NCBI RefSeq assembly: GCF_902459685.1
Contig: NZ_CABPSF010000001.1
Span: forward strand, 496,001-560,000
Direction of reading: 5' to 3'
Length of the DNA stretch: 64,000 nt
Source: Pandoraea iniqua
GTDB lineage: Bacteria; Pseudomonadota; Gammaproteobacteria; Burkholderiales; Burkholderiaceae
The position numbers were made by a program, and so were the translations under genes. The notes beneath the pieces are model-generated. The model saw only the letters and a program-made list of their open reading frames with translations. It did not search any database and was not told where the DNA came from. Positions within the stretch are counted from its first letter, which is position 1. Each line of letters begins with the position of its first letter. Of this stretch, positions 10,093 to 18,529 are shown in pieces.

Positions 10093-10131
10093 AAAAAGGG
10101 CAGGCTGCCAATCATGGCAACCTGCCCTTTT
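10093..10131 (-). terminator. Terminator of the asparaginase gene
   Basis: Read on the minus strand, AAAAGGGCAGG ... CCTGCCCTTTTTG forms a long stem (10095-10104 with 10121-10129) with an additional GCC/GGC inner pairing, ending in T5. It lies about 50 bases past the asparaginase stop. Confidence 0.85.
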
Positions 10132-10181
10132 CGCATCCACAGTCACAGCAACCGACGGCCGCATCAGCCGCTGTAACCGCC

Positions 10182-11279
10182 TCAGTACGTCACATCAAAC
10201 GCCTTCTGCACCTTATCGGCTGCCGTCACGCCGTTGCCGATCAGCAACTGCGTGAGCACGCGTGCCTTTTGTGGGTTCAGGTCGTAAGAGACGACGAAAC
10301 CGGTCTTGTCGTCCGACACTTCGACGTTCCGGTTGACGAAGCCACTGCCGACGCGCGACGAACGCACGACCACGACGCCCTTGCGTGCCGCGGCTTCCAG
10401 TGCATCGAGTGCCGCCTGAGATGCGTTGCCGTCGCCGACACCCGCCAGCACGATCCCCTTCGCGTTGTGCCGCACGGCGTCGTCGATCTGCACGGCGTCC
10501 ATGTCGGCGTGGGCATAGACGATCTCGACGCGCGGCAGACCACCGCTGGGCACCTCAAGCGCCTTCTTCCGGCCTGCGGGCGCGGGCGCGAGATAGCGAA
10601 TCGACGCCGGATCGACATAGCCGACCGGTGCCGCATTCGGGTTATGGAACGTCTGCACCGACGTCGTGTTGGTCTTCGTGACCCAGCGCGCCCCATGAAT
10701 CGTGTCGTTCATCACGACGAGGACGCCTCGGTTCTGCGACTGCGGGCTGGCGGCAACTTCCACGGCTTCGTAGAGATTGCCCGGGCCGTCTGCACTCACG
10801 GCGGTGCTCGGACGCATCGACCCGACCAGCACCACCGGCTTGCTGGTGGCGAGCACGTTATCGAGGAAGAAGGCGGTCTCTTCCATGGTGTCGGTGCCGT
10901 GGGTGACCACGATGCCGTCGGCTTCGTCGCGGTCGAAGGCTTGCTTGATGCGCGCGGCCAGTTGATACCAGACCTTGCTGTTCATGTCCTGCGAGCCGAT
11001 GTTCGAGATCTGCTCGGCCTTGATCGAAGCCAGCTTGTCGAGGCCGGGGACGCTCGCGGTAAGTTGCTCGCCGGTCACGCCGCCCGCGTTGTAGCCGATG
11101 GCTGAGCGCGCGTCGCCGGTACTGGCGATGGTGCCGCCGGTGGCGAGCACCAGAATGCGCGGCGCGCGCTTGGCCGTGGTGGTATCTGCCGCGAACGCAT
11201 GGCTGCCTGCGGTCAACGCCAGCGCAGCGGCCATCATGCTCGGCAGTACGACGGATTTGCGTTGCTTGGTCAACGTCAT
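10182..11279 (-). CDS. ansB: Type II (periplasmic) L-asparaginase
   Basis: Hydrolyses asparagine to aspartate and ammonia in the periplasm; family members often also take glutamine. A signal peptide of about 30 residues ends AGSHAFAADT. The first catalytic threonine is Thr50 in LATGGTIAST, and the second triad region is THGTDTMEET (Thr126 to Asp130). Further family blocks are GSMRPSTAVSADGPGNLYEA and the C-terminal SSRVGSGFV. The 365 residues are standard for a precursor. AGGAG precedes the ATG at 11279. Confidence 0.92.
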   Translation of the reverse strand: MTLTKQRKSVVLPSMMAAALALTAGSHAFAADTTTAKRAPRILVLATGGTIASTGDARSAIGYNAGGVTGEQLTASVPGLDKLASIKAEQISNIGSQDMNSKVWYQLAARIKQAFDRDEADGIVVTHGTDTMEETAFFLDNVLATSKPVVLVGSMRPSTAVSADGPGNLYEAVEVAASPQSQNRGVLVVMNDTIHGARWVTKTNTTSVQTFHNPNAAPVGYVDPASIRYLAPAPAGRKKALEVPSGGLPRVEIVYAHADMDAVQIDDAVRHNAKGIVLAGVGDGNASQAALDALEAAARKGVVVVRSSRVGSGFVNRNVEVSDDKTGFVVSYDLNPQKARVLTQLLIGNGVTAADKVQKAFDVTY

Positions 11280-11388
11280 GGGTGTGCTCCTCTCTTCTCG
11301 TTGGGGGGAACCGTGCCGGCGGCCGGCGCGATTCCCTTCATATTGGCAACATTTCCGATTTCAAGAAAGGTGCACGCGCGCGACCCAT

Positions 11389-11418
11389 GAAAAAAGGGAG
11401 GCCCTTGTGGGGCCTCCC
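11389..11418 (-). terminator. Terminator of porin 1
   Basis: The 9-base stem GGGAGGCCC (11396-11404) / GGGCCTCCC (11410-11418) is followed, on the minus strand, by a run of seven T residues. It lies 50 bases after the porin stop codon. Confidence 0.9.
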
Positions 11419-11470
11419 TCAATACTGGAGCACTCAAACGAGGTACTACACGTCTCGCGAAGACGAAGGC

Positions 11471-12622
11471 TTAGAACTTGTGGCGCAGGCCCGCGACGAC
11501 GGCAGCTTGCGACTTCGTGCTCGAAGCACCGCCGGCGCCGTTGATCGAAGCGGCGGTCGCGTCACCGGCAGCCTTCTGATAGATACCGACCAGGTACACG
11601 TCGCTACGACGCGAGAGCAGGTAGTCCACGGCGGCGTTGATCTGGTGGTACTTCGGGCTCAGGTTGGCGAGGGTCGGGCTACGCGTGCTGGCGTCGGTGT
11701 ACGTGTAGGCGAGGCCCAGCAGCAGCGTCGGCGACAGGTTGTACGTACCATTCAGTTCGTAGTTCGACACACGGGCGCCGGTGCCGCTCAGATACTTGAT
11801 CTGGGTGTTGCTGTACACCACGCCGACCGTTGCCGGGCCGAAGTTGTAGCTGCCGCCCGTGGCGAGCACGCGCTGCTTGTCTACGCCGTACGACGTCGTG
11901 CCGATGCGGGTCGTGTAGAAGTCGCCGCTGTAGTCGCCCGTGACGGCGCCACCGGTGTTGCCCGCGCTCGACGGGGTGCTGACTTCGAGGTAGCCGATGC
12001 CGAACTTGATCGGGCCGTTCGCGTAGGCGGCGCCCAGGCTGAAGGCACGGTTATTGGCGAAGCCGGTGCCGTTGGTGCCCGTGCTGGCTTGATTCGAGAA
12101 GCTGTACAGGCCGCCGAACGTGAAGCCGGCGTAGTTGGCGCTCGAGTACTTGATCGAGTTGTTGAGGCGGAACGAGTTGTACAGGTTGTCGACGTCGCCC
12201 ACGTGCGCGCCGAGCTTGGTGGCGAACTGCTTGGCCGAGGTCAGGCCGCTCACGTAGTCGACCACGGAGTCGTATTGGCGACCGATGGTGACCGTACCGA
12301 GCGATTTGCTCGACAGACCGACGAAGGCTTGACGGCCGAATTCACGGCTGCTTTGACCGAGCGTGCCGTTCATCAGGTTGAAGCCGTTTTCGAGGGTGAA
12401 GACGGCCGACAGACCGCCGCCCAGATCTTCCGAGCCCTTCAGGCCCCAGCGGTTGCCCGATTGCAGGCCGTCTGCGGTGCTGGTGTTCTTGTTGCCGCCC
12501 ACGTTGTTGACATAGGCGAGACCGCCGTCGAGCACACCATAAAGGGTGACGTTGCTTTGAGCTTGCGCTGCGCCGGCAGCGAGGAGGGCACACAGCGCCG
12601 CAGCCAAATGCGTCTTTTTCAT
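11471..12622 (-). CDS. Gram-negative general porin (Burkholderia OmpC type), porin 1
   Basis: A trimeric 16-strand outer-membrane porin for small hydrophilic solutes. A signal peptide of about 20 residues ends AQAQSNVTLYG, the standard start of mature porins in this order. FGRQAFVGL, TIGRQYDS and the terminal aromatic LRHKF recognised by the BAM machinery are present. The length of 383 is typical. It is one of three such porins in this window. The ATG at 12622 is followed by a lysine-rich n-region. Confidence 0.92.
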   Translation of the reverse strand: MKKTHLAAALCALLAAGAAQAQSNVTLYGVLDGGLAYVNNVGGNKNTSTADGLQSGNRWGLKGSEDLGGGLSAVFTLENGFNLMNGTLGQSSREFGRQAFVGLSSKSLGTVTIGRQYDSVVDYVSGLTSAKQFATKLGAHVGDVDNLYNSFRLNNSIKYSSANYAGFTFGGLYSFSNQASTGTNGTGFANNRAFSLGAAYANGPIKFGIGYLEVSTPSSAGNTGGAVTGDYSGDFYTTRIGTTSYGVDKQRVLATGGSYNFGPATVGVVYSNTQIKYLSGTGARVSNYELNGTYNLSPTLLLGLAYTYTDASTRSPTLANLSPKYHQINAAVDYLLSRRSDVYLVGIYQKAAGDATAASINGAGGASSTKSQAAVVAGLRHKF

Positions 12623-13092
12623 CGGTCGATTCCTTGTTCGATAGCTTTGAAATGTTGCGAACCCCTTCGCCTGACATCAGGCGCCCCGTGGGTTCGGGCC
12701 GAACTATATCGAAGCTGTCCCGGAATCTGTAGGTGTGCAGATGAAATTTCACGAGAGATGTGTCGATGTTGCAACGAGCAAAACGAAGACAAGCGGTTCT
12801 GGCCCGGTTTCATGCGGATGACATCTGGGGCACGTATAAACGATCAATCGTGCGATCTTCTCCGGCGCACTTTTTTTGCATTGACGGCCACATAGAAGAA
12901 AAATAAGTCCGTAGTGCAAAGTTTAGGCAGCCTTTCATAGGCCGAAGACTGAATCGAAGGGCGCGACACTCTCTGCGCAAGCGAACACGAACCTATCGAT
13001 AGCCATCGCGGGCGGCACTACCAACACGCTGCCCCCGCCGGTTCAGGTGCACGAGAACTACGGCAAGCTCGAGAAGGACAACGAGTGCATGA
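12623..13092. other. Intergenic stretch with a possible out-of-frame remnant of the CdiA gene
   Basis: The first 150 bases hold the porin 1 promoter region. From about 12925 to 13120 the plus strand has a short open stretch reading KGATLSAQANTNLSIAIAGG, then TLPPPVQVHENYGKLEKDNE. It ends at a stop in the frame just before the 13093-15231 reading frame opens. The Ala/Gly/Asn-rich part looks like hemagglutinin-repeat sequence. One extra base near 13100 would join the two frames. No complete gene is seen here. Confidence 0.4.
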
Positions 13093-15231
13093 CGGCCGGC
13101 GGGCGGACAGATTCTGGCGAGCAATGATCTGTCGTTGAATTTCGGCAGTAGCGCGACGGGTGGCAGCGTACTGAACACGGGTTCGATCACGTCCGGCGGG
13201 ACGCTGACGGTGAACACGGGCACGCTGACGAACCGCGCGAACGTGGTGGATGTGGGCGAGCTGTGGAGCTACATCAAGGACACGGGGTACTTGAAGACGA
13301 CCGGCACGATGGTGCAGCCGGGCGGTTTCATGAGCGCAGCGGCGGGCGGTCTGACGTTGAACGTGGACCAGTTCAACCAGATCGGCGGGATGCTCTCGCT
13401 GCTGGACCCGAACGGCCAGATCGACCACGCTGCGACACAGGCGTTTATCGCTGGGGTGTCGGCGCAATTGGGCGACAAGTTCGTCCAGCAAGCGCTGCAA
13501 GACGACCTGCATACGGAGTTCGTCAAGCAAGGCGGCAACTTCGGGATTCAGCAGGTCGGGATGATCATGGTCACGGCCATGATGGGCGGTGCACTCGGGC
13601 CATTGTTCTCAGGGCTTGTCGCAGCGCAACTGGGTAGCGTGGCCGCGACGTTCGTGGTGGGTGGACTGGGTAACGTGATGGCCAGCGCAGCGCTGACCGC
13701 CATGACGAGTGGGGTGTTCACACAGTTGGTCAGTAACGGCTCGGTGGATTTCGGTTCACTGCTGACGTCGGGCGCTTCGGCGGCGATTACGGCAGGGTTG
13801 TTGAACGGGATCACGTACTCGAACGCCGATGGTTTTGGGTTCTCAGCTACTGCTGGATCGCCGAATAGCTTAAGCAGTCTCGCGGGGGTGAAACCGACCT
13901 TCGTCGATGGCGCGGTAAGCCAAGCAGCGACGGCCTCTGCCGATAAGCTGATCACACAAGGGTTCGCCATCCTCGGTCAGTCGGTAATTCAAGCGGGTGT
14001 GCAGTCGACGATTCAGGGGGGGAGTTTCCTTGAGGCGTTGAAGGTTAGTGGCGTTGGCAATTTGAGCGCGGCGCTGGCGTTCAAAATCGGAGACGCCAAG
14101 TTAGATAGCGCTTTTGGGGATATTGAGTCTGACCTATGGGTCGATAAGCTCCAGGTTGGTTTGGGGGCATCGCTTGCCCACGCAGTGTTGGGCTGTGCGA
14201 GTTCGGCTGCCGTTGGTACTGGATGCGCAGGCGGAGCGATCGGTGGAGCGACCAGTGCGCTGATTAGCCCCTGGATTGGACAATCATTGCTGGATGGGAC
14301 TCCAGGAGCGCAAAAGCTGTCACCGGAGCAAATCGCACTTGCTGTCGGGATAGTGTCGATTTCGGGAGCGCTCGTCGCCGGACTAACCGGACAGAACCCG
14401 AATGCCGCGGCAACCGCCGCAGCTAACGAGGCGCAGAACAATCAGTACGCACACCCTCCCACGCCGCCGCCCATTCAACGGGCCGGAGGGGGAGGGGGGC
14501 CCGCGGACGGTCCGAAAGGGACATGGTTTCCAAATCAATCAGGTTTGTCTGACCAGTATGGGCTTGAGGGGACGCCGAACGATTCTGGAAAGTGGAACTT
14601 CACTTTGCCGGGGTTCTCTTCTCTCGTCGATACCTTCTGGCAACTGACGACGATTTTCCCGGCTAAGGTCGGCGAAATATTCTCGGGAACTTTTCCTCGC
14701 CCGAATCGCTGCATTCTCTCCCCGATTTTGTGTAGTGCAAACATCGTGATATCGGCGGCAAACTCAAGCGGCGGGGGTAGCAGTGCTTCGTCGTCTGGGG
14801 GAGGCAACGGTGTTACCACAAACAATTCAAGCGGAACCACGTTCACTGACAAATATTTGGATGGCTCAGGCGGTCGATGGGGAAACACTAATACACGCCA
14901 GCTAAATTATGTCGTGGGACAGACCCTGGCGAAGGATGGATATCAGGTTACAGCCGGCGGTGGTATTGCATCGGAGGAGTACATTCCAGGCTCTGGACCG
15001 GGTTCCAGTGGGGGATCGTATGTGGACATTACGGCCAAATCCCCGAACGGGAGTACTGTTCGAGTGCAGACCGTTACCACCAAATCAGATGGGGTAACGC
15101 CGACTACGTCGGAACAAGCAGCTGCTGGGAGAATACAAGCGGCTTACCCCAACGACACGTTGATCCTTATTCCGAAGGGCTCAAGCCAAGCCCAGATAAA
15201 TCAAGCTATCAAAAAGGCGCTGCAACAATGA
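13093..15231 (+). pseudogene. 5'-truncated CdiA / filamentous hemagglutinin C-terminus with DUF637 and a toxin-like tip
   Basis: The open frame starts after a stop at 13090-13092 and has no ATG start; a TTG at 13135 is the first alternative start. It begins in mid-domain with GGQILASNDLSLNFG, then VDVGELWSYIKDTGYLKTTG. The Ala/Gly-rich DUF637 hemagglutinin domain follows (about residues 120-270 from the TTG), ending near SVDFGSLLTSGASAAITAG. Next come a second Gly/Ala-rich stretch, a Pro/Gly linker and Ser/Gly-rich spacers. The last 128 residues form a distinct tip (RWGNTNTRQL, GGSYVDIT, VRVQTVTTKSDGVTP, NDTLILIPK). Full CdiA proteins exceed 2,000 residues, so the secretion, TPS and receptor-binding parts are missing. 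It is either an orphan toxin cassette or a decayed gene. Confidence 0.75.
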
Positions 15232-15779
15232 AACGCATCTTCTTTTTTGCGACAAAAAGCGACATCTTGGCCGTAACAAACATTGTTGAGGAGAGGTTGG
15301 ATCTAATGTATATCCTTTCCCATCATGGCTTGTTCTCCGAGCATCAAGGCTGCGCGCCAAAATACGAGTCTGCGGCAAAAATTCCGACGCTAGGGATTGC
15401 GACACGTCGGCAGACCACCAGTTGCGAACGGTACCTCGTAGTGAATCGGGCGACGCATGTGGAACCTGTCACGAGAGTCTACGGTGGCGTAGAAAAGACG
15501 GAGTATGAGCAGGGGAATTGTCCTGACGCGATTGAGTTCAATGCGGGAGGGTTTTGGGAAAACGAAGTTCTTATCAATGGGTTGATTCAAACTTGGTCAG
15601 AAAGTACGCCGGCACAACAGTTGATGCGGGCGTTCTTCGCCGCGATGAAGAAAACCTTCAAGACAAAAGTTAATGCCTACTGGATCGGGCCAGAAGCTTT
15701 TCAATTTCTGAAAGACGGAGGGCGGTTGACGCTCAACGTGGATGCGAATCCGTCGTTTGACATCAAGATTCCACACTGA
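15228..15779 (+). CDS. Probable cognate immunity protein of the CdiA-like toxin tip
   Basis: A 183-residue soluble protein with no recognised family. It overlaps the toxin reading frame by four bases (ATGA at 15228-15231), the usual arrangement of cdiA-cdiI pairs and a sign of translational coupling. It begins MKRIFFFATKSDILAVTNIVE and contains SCERYLVVNRATHVEPVTRVYGG and a C-terminal WIGPEAFQFLKDGGRLTLN. Base composition is visibly more AT-rich than the core genes. The immunity role is inferred from position, not from homology. Confidence 0.65.
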   Translation: MKRIFFFATKSDILAVTNIVEERLDLMYILSHHGLFSEHQGCAPKYESAAKIPTLGIATRRQTTSCERYLVVNRATHVEPVTRVYGGVEKTEYEQGNCPDAIEFNAGGFWENEVLINGLIQTWSESTPAQQLMRAFFAAMKKTFKTKVNAYWIGPEAFQFLKDGGRLTLNVDANPSFDIKIPH

Positions 15780-16045
15780 TCGTCTTCGCGTAGGTCTGAC
15801 TTTAGCCAGACCACCGGCGCTATCGGGGAGGGTGCATGTGCTGCTCCTAGGCTTCCAGGAAGTTGCGCAATAGGCGTTCTGGGCTGCTGGGGTCGTACGC
15901 ACTTTGAATGGAAGTTGAGTCGCGGCGGCTTTCAGCCTGCCATAGCGGGGGGCATGGCCACAACTACTCAATAGGGCAAACTTGTAAGCAGCTCCTCCCG
16001 GAGGCGGGCGAGTATGGATAAGCGATATATACGACGTCTGTACTC
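15780..16045. other. Gap after the immunity gene
   Basis: Contains a hairpin GGTCTG (15793-15798) / CAGACC (15807-15812) without a T tract, 13 bases after the immunity gene stop. The rest has no convincing gene or transposon end on either strand. It may be scar sequence from cassette exchange. Confidence 0.3.
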
Positions 16046-16321
16046 ATGAAGATCGGATTCTGTACGGTTCGATGCGTAACGGGATTTCTGAAGAAAAAGG
16101 CGGGAAAGATGAGAGAGGGCGATGTATTTGCGCTGTCGGGGCCCGTCGAGGCCACCGTAATCGGCGAGCGCGATGTCGTTGTGTTGCCGCTCGGCACGAT
16201 TGTCTCAGTGGTACTCGTATTTGGTGACGACAACGCACCCGATGCTTATGAAGTTGAGGCGTTTTTGGCGGACTGCGGTAGGTATGCGCTCGCAACGGTG
16301 GAAGCCTCTGACATGCGGTGA
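16046..16321 (+). CDS. Small hypothetical protein, 91 residues, beside the toxin-immunity pair
   Basis: A short soluble protein starting MKIGFCTVRCVTGFLKKKAG. A compact beta-rich middle has GDVFALSGPVEATVIGERDVVVLPLGT, and VFGDDNAPDAYEVEAFLADCGRYAL follows. No family is recognised. Codon use is compatible with a real gene. Its position directly downstream of a displaced CdiA tip and immunity gene suggests it could be a leftover second immunity gene from such a cassette array. That is inference from context only. Confidence 0.5.
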   Translation: MKIGFCTVRCVTGFLKKKAGKMREGDVFALSGPVEATVIGERDVVVLPLGTIVSVVLVFGDDNAPDAYEVEAFLADCGRYALATVEASDMR

Positions 16322-16672
16322 CGAGGTCGTAAGCGTACATAACCCGTCCGAGTAATCTCGCATCAACCCATTACATAGATCGCGCGCAGGATAACGCCCT
16401 CCGCTAAATCCACACAACCCCCACCCACAAACTCCCCCAGCAAGCCCCCTTTTTCACCATCAAATACATTTCGTCAAACAAACTCGTCATTACGTCAGTA
16501 ATTGCCGAGCTTACGACGAAATCACGCTACATTTCATCAGCACCCCTGCTTAGAATCGATGCAACGGCGCGAGACGTGCCGCAGCGTGAAAGCCCTGCCA
16601 CACGGGCCTTTGCGCGGTGTCCGTCTTGCTGTCTTCTAACAGCATCCATCACCACTAACCAGGGGAAAAACC
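16322..16672. other. Intergenic region upstream of the dehydrogenase gene
   Basis: About 350 bases with no gene. The middle (16400-16550) is distinctly AT-richer than its flanks and C-rich on the plus strand, and it marks the right-hand boundary of the accessory toxin region. It presumably carries the promoter of the following gene. Confidence 0.4.
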
Positions 16673-17770
16673 ATGAAGAAGATTGCCTTGCTTGGCGCTG
16701 GCCACATCGGCCAAACCATTGCTCGTCTGTTGCGCGACAGCGGTGACTATCACGTGAGCGTGTTCGACCGCAGCGCACAGGCGCTTGCCCACGTCCGAGA
16801 GAATGCCGACGCCGTGTATGAACTCACCGACAGCGACACGGGCACGTTGCAAAAGGCAATCGCGGGCTACGATGCGGTGATCAATGCATTGCCCTACACC
16901 ATGGCCACCAGTGCCGCGACGGCAGCTGTCGCCGCCGGCTGCCATTACTTCGATCTGACCGAAGACGTCGCCGCCACGCACGCGATCGCCCAACTTGCCG
17001 AAGGCGCCAGCACCGCGCTCATGCCGCAATGCGGCCTTGCCCCCGGTTTCATCTCGATCGCCGCGCATCATCTCGCCGCCGCCTTCGATCAGGTCGAAGT
17101 GGTGAAGATGCGTGTCGGTGCGCTGCCCGCTTTCCCGACCAACTCGCTGAAGTACAACCTGACGTGGAGTGTGGACGGTCTCATCAATGAATACTGTCAG
17201 CCGTGTGAAGCCATTCGCGATGGCGCGTCGATCACCGTGCAGCCGCTCGAAGACCTCGAACACTTCTCGCTCGATGGCGTTGAGTACGAAGCCTTCAACA
17301 CCTCCGGCGGGCTCGGCACGCTTTGCGAAACGCTCGCCGGCCGCGTGCGCGATCTCGACTATAAGTCGGTGCGTTACCCGGGGCACGGCGCATTAATGAA
17401 GGTGCTGCTTAGCGAACTGCGTCTTAAAGACGATCAGGAAACGCTCAAGACGCTGCTCAAGCGCGCCGTGCCGAGCACGCTGCAAGACGTGGTGCTGGTG
17501 TTCGTCGTCGTGAGTGGTCTGCGCAATGGCGTGCTCACGCAGGAAGTGTTCGCCCGCAAGATCTTCGCGGAACGTAACAACGGACATAGCGCGAGCGCCA
17601 TTCAGATCACGACGGCATCGGCAGTGTGCGCCGCGGTCGATCTGTTCTTCGCGGAAAAGCTGCCGCAGCGCGGCTTTATTCGTCAGGAGCAGATTGCACT
17701 GCCGGACTTCCTCGCCAACCGCTTCGGACAGGCCTACGCGCATTCGACGCATATCGAATCGCTGTCCTGA
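16673..17770 (+). CDS. Saccharopine dehydrogenase-family oxidoreductase (probable lysine dehydrogenase type)
   Basis: A 365-residue NAD(P)-dependent enzyme. The N-terminal Rossmann domain begins KKIALLGAGHIGQTIARLL. YDAVINALPY and CHYFDLTEDV are typical of the saccharopine/lysine dehydrogenase superfamily. MPQCGLAPGFISIAAHHLA, a family signature, marks the start of the catalytic domain. Members act in lysine catabolism, for example lysine 6-dehydrogenase. The adjacent Lrp regulator supports amino-acid catabolism, but the exact substrate is not shown. AGGGGAAA precedes the ATG at 16673. Confidence 0.78.
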   Translation: MKKIALLGAGHIGQTIARLLRDSGDYHVSVFDRSAQALAHVRENADAVYELTDSDTGTLQKAIAGYDAVINALPYTMATSAATAAVAAGCHYFDLTEDVAATHAIAQLAEGASTALMPQCGLAPGFISIAAHHLAAAFDQVEVVKMRVGALPAFPTNSLKYNLTWSVDGLINEYCQPCEAIRDGASITVQPLEDLEHFSLDGVEYEAFNTSGGLGTLCETLAGRVRDLDYKSVRYPGHGALMKVLLSELRLKDDQETLKTLLKRAVPSTLQDVVLVFVVVSGLRNGVLTQEVFARKIFAERNNGHSASAIQITTASAVCAAVDLFFAEKLPQRGFIRQEQIALPDFLANRFGQAYAHSTHIESLS

Positions 17771-17805
17771 TACGTAGCACGTCCCGCAGTTAAACCTGCC
17801 ACAAC

Positions 17806-17833
17806 CACTGCCCGCACTCGGCTGCGGGCAGTG
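17806..17833 (+). terminator. Hairpin terminator after the saccharopine dehydrogenase-like gene
   Basis: A perfect 11-base stem CACTGCCCGCA (17806-17816) / TGCGGGCAGTG (17823-17833) with loop CTCGGC. The following T content is weak (TCATTTCC), so termination may be partial. Confidence 0.55.
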
Positions 17834-17904
17834 TCATTTCCGTCGCATCAAATCGTCAAATCGACGAAACAACGCATCGCGGAATCAGCGCATCACCCCA
17901 TCCC

Positions 17905-18390
17905 TCACCGAACCGGCACACGGCTCGACGCTTTCACTTCCTTCAACGACAGCGTGGAGTGAATGCCCGTCACGCCCGGCAGCATCTTCAACACGGTATC
18001 GACAAAGACGCCATACGCATCGAGATCTTCGCTCACCACCATCAGCATGTAATCGGCTTGTCCTGTCACCTTGTGACACGACAGGACCTCCGGGCATTGC
18101 TGAATCGCCAGCTCGAACTGCGCGGGTGCGTCGTGATCGGTATGAATGTCGAAATCGATCTGCACGAAGCCCAGCAAACCGAATCCCATCCGGCGTCGAT
18201 CGAGATTCGCCTGAAAGCCGGTAATGAATCCTTCGTCCTCAAGCTTCCTGAGTCGTCGCCAGCACGGCGTCACGCTCAGCGACAGCGCATCGGCAAGTTG
18301 CGCCGTAGAGACGCTGCCGTCCTCCTGCAAACGGCTCAGAATCTGCCGGTCCGTGGCATCCAGCTCGGAATAGAGTCGATTGTTTTTCAT
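17905..18390 (-). CDS. Lrp/AsnC-family transcriptional regulator
   Basis: A 161-residue regulator. The N-terminal winged helix-turn-helix runs LDATDRQILSRLQEDG to LSLSVTPCWRRLRKLEDEGFI. It is followed by a C-terminal RAM (ligand-binding) domain with VLSCHKVTGQADYMLMVVSED. It is divergent from the acetylpolyamine amidohydrolase gene and adjacent to the lysine dehydrogenase-like gene. The intergenic DNA (18391-18529) is AT-rich, as Lrp sites usually are. It likely controls one or both neighbours in response to an amino acid or amine. Confidence 0.9.
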   Translation of the reverse strand: MKNNRLYSELDATDRQILSRLQEDGSVSTAQLADALSLSVTPCWRRLRKLEDEGFITGFQANLDRRRMGFGLLGFVQIDFDIHTDHDAPAQFELAIQQCPEVLSCHKVTGQADYMLMVVSEDLDAYGVFVDTVLKMLPGVTGIHSTLSLKEVKASSRVPVR

Positions 18391-18529
18391 TTGTCTCGCC
18401 GATGAGTCGATTTTTACAAAAAATCTAAGTCAGACAAAAAGAAAAGCAAAGCAATTTCAAGTCCCGATCCACATACTGATGCCTGTCCGATTCCATTGTT
18501 TTCGTCCTTTCGCATCAGTTCAGCCACGC

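Noticed and set aside
9930-11105. 391-codon plus-strand open frame over the asparaginase gene
   Set aside because: Antisense to a clear asparaginase; composition and lack of motifs mark it as a shadow.
15597-15971. 124-codon minus-strand frame past the immunity gene, considered as a transposase remnant
   Set aside because: No DDE or other transposase motif, no terminal inverted repeat found, and it overlaps the immunity gene.
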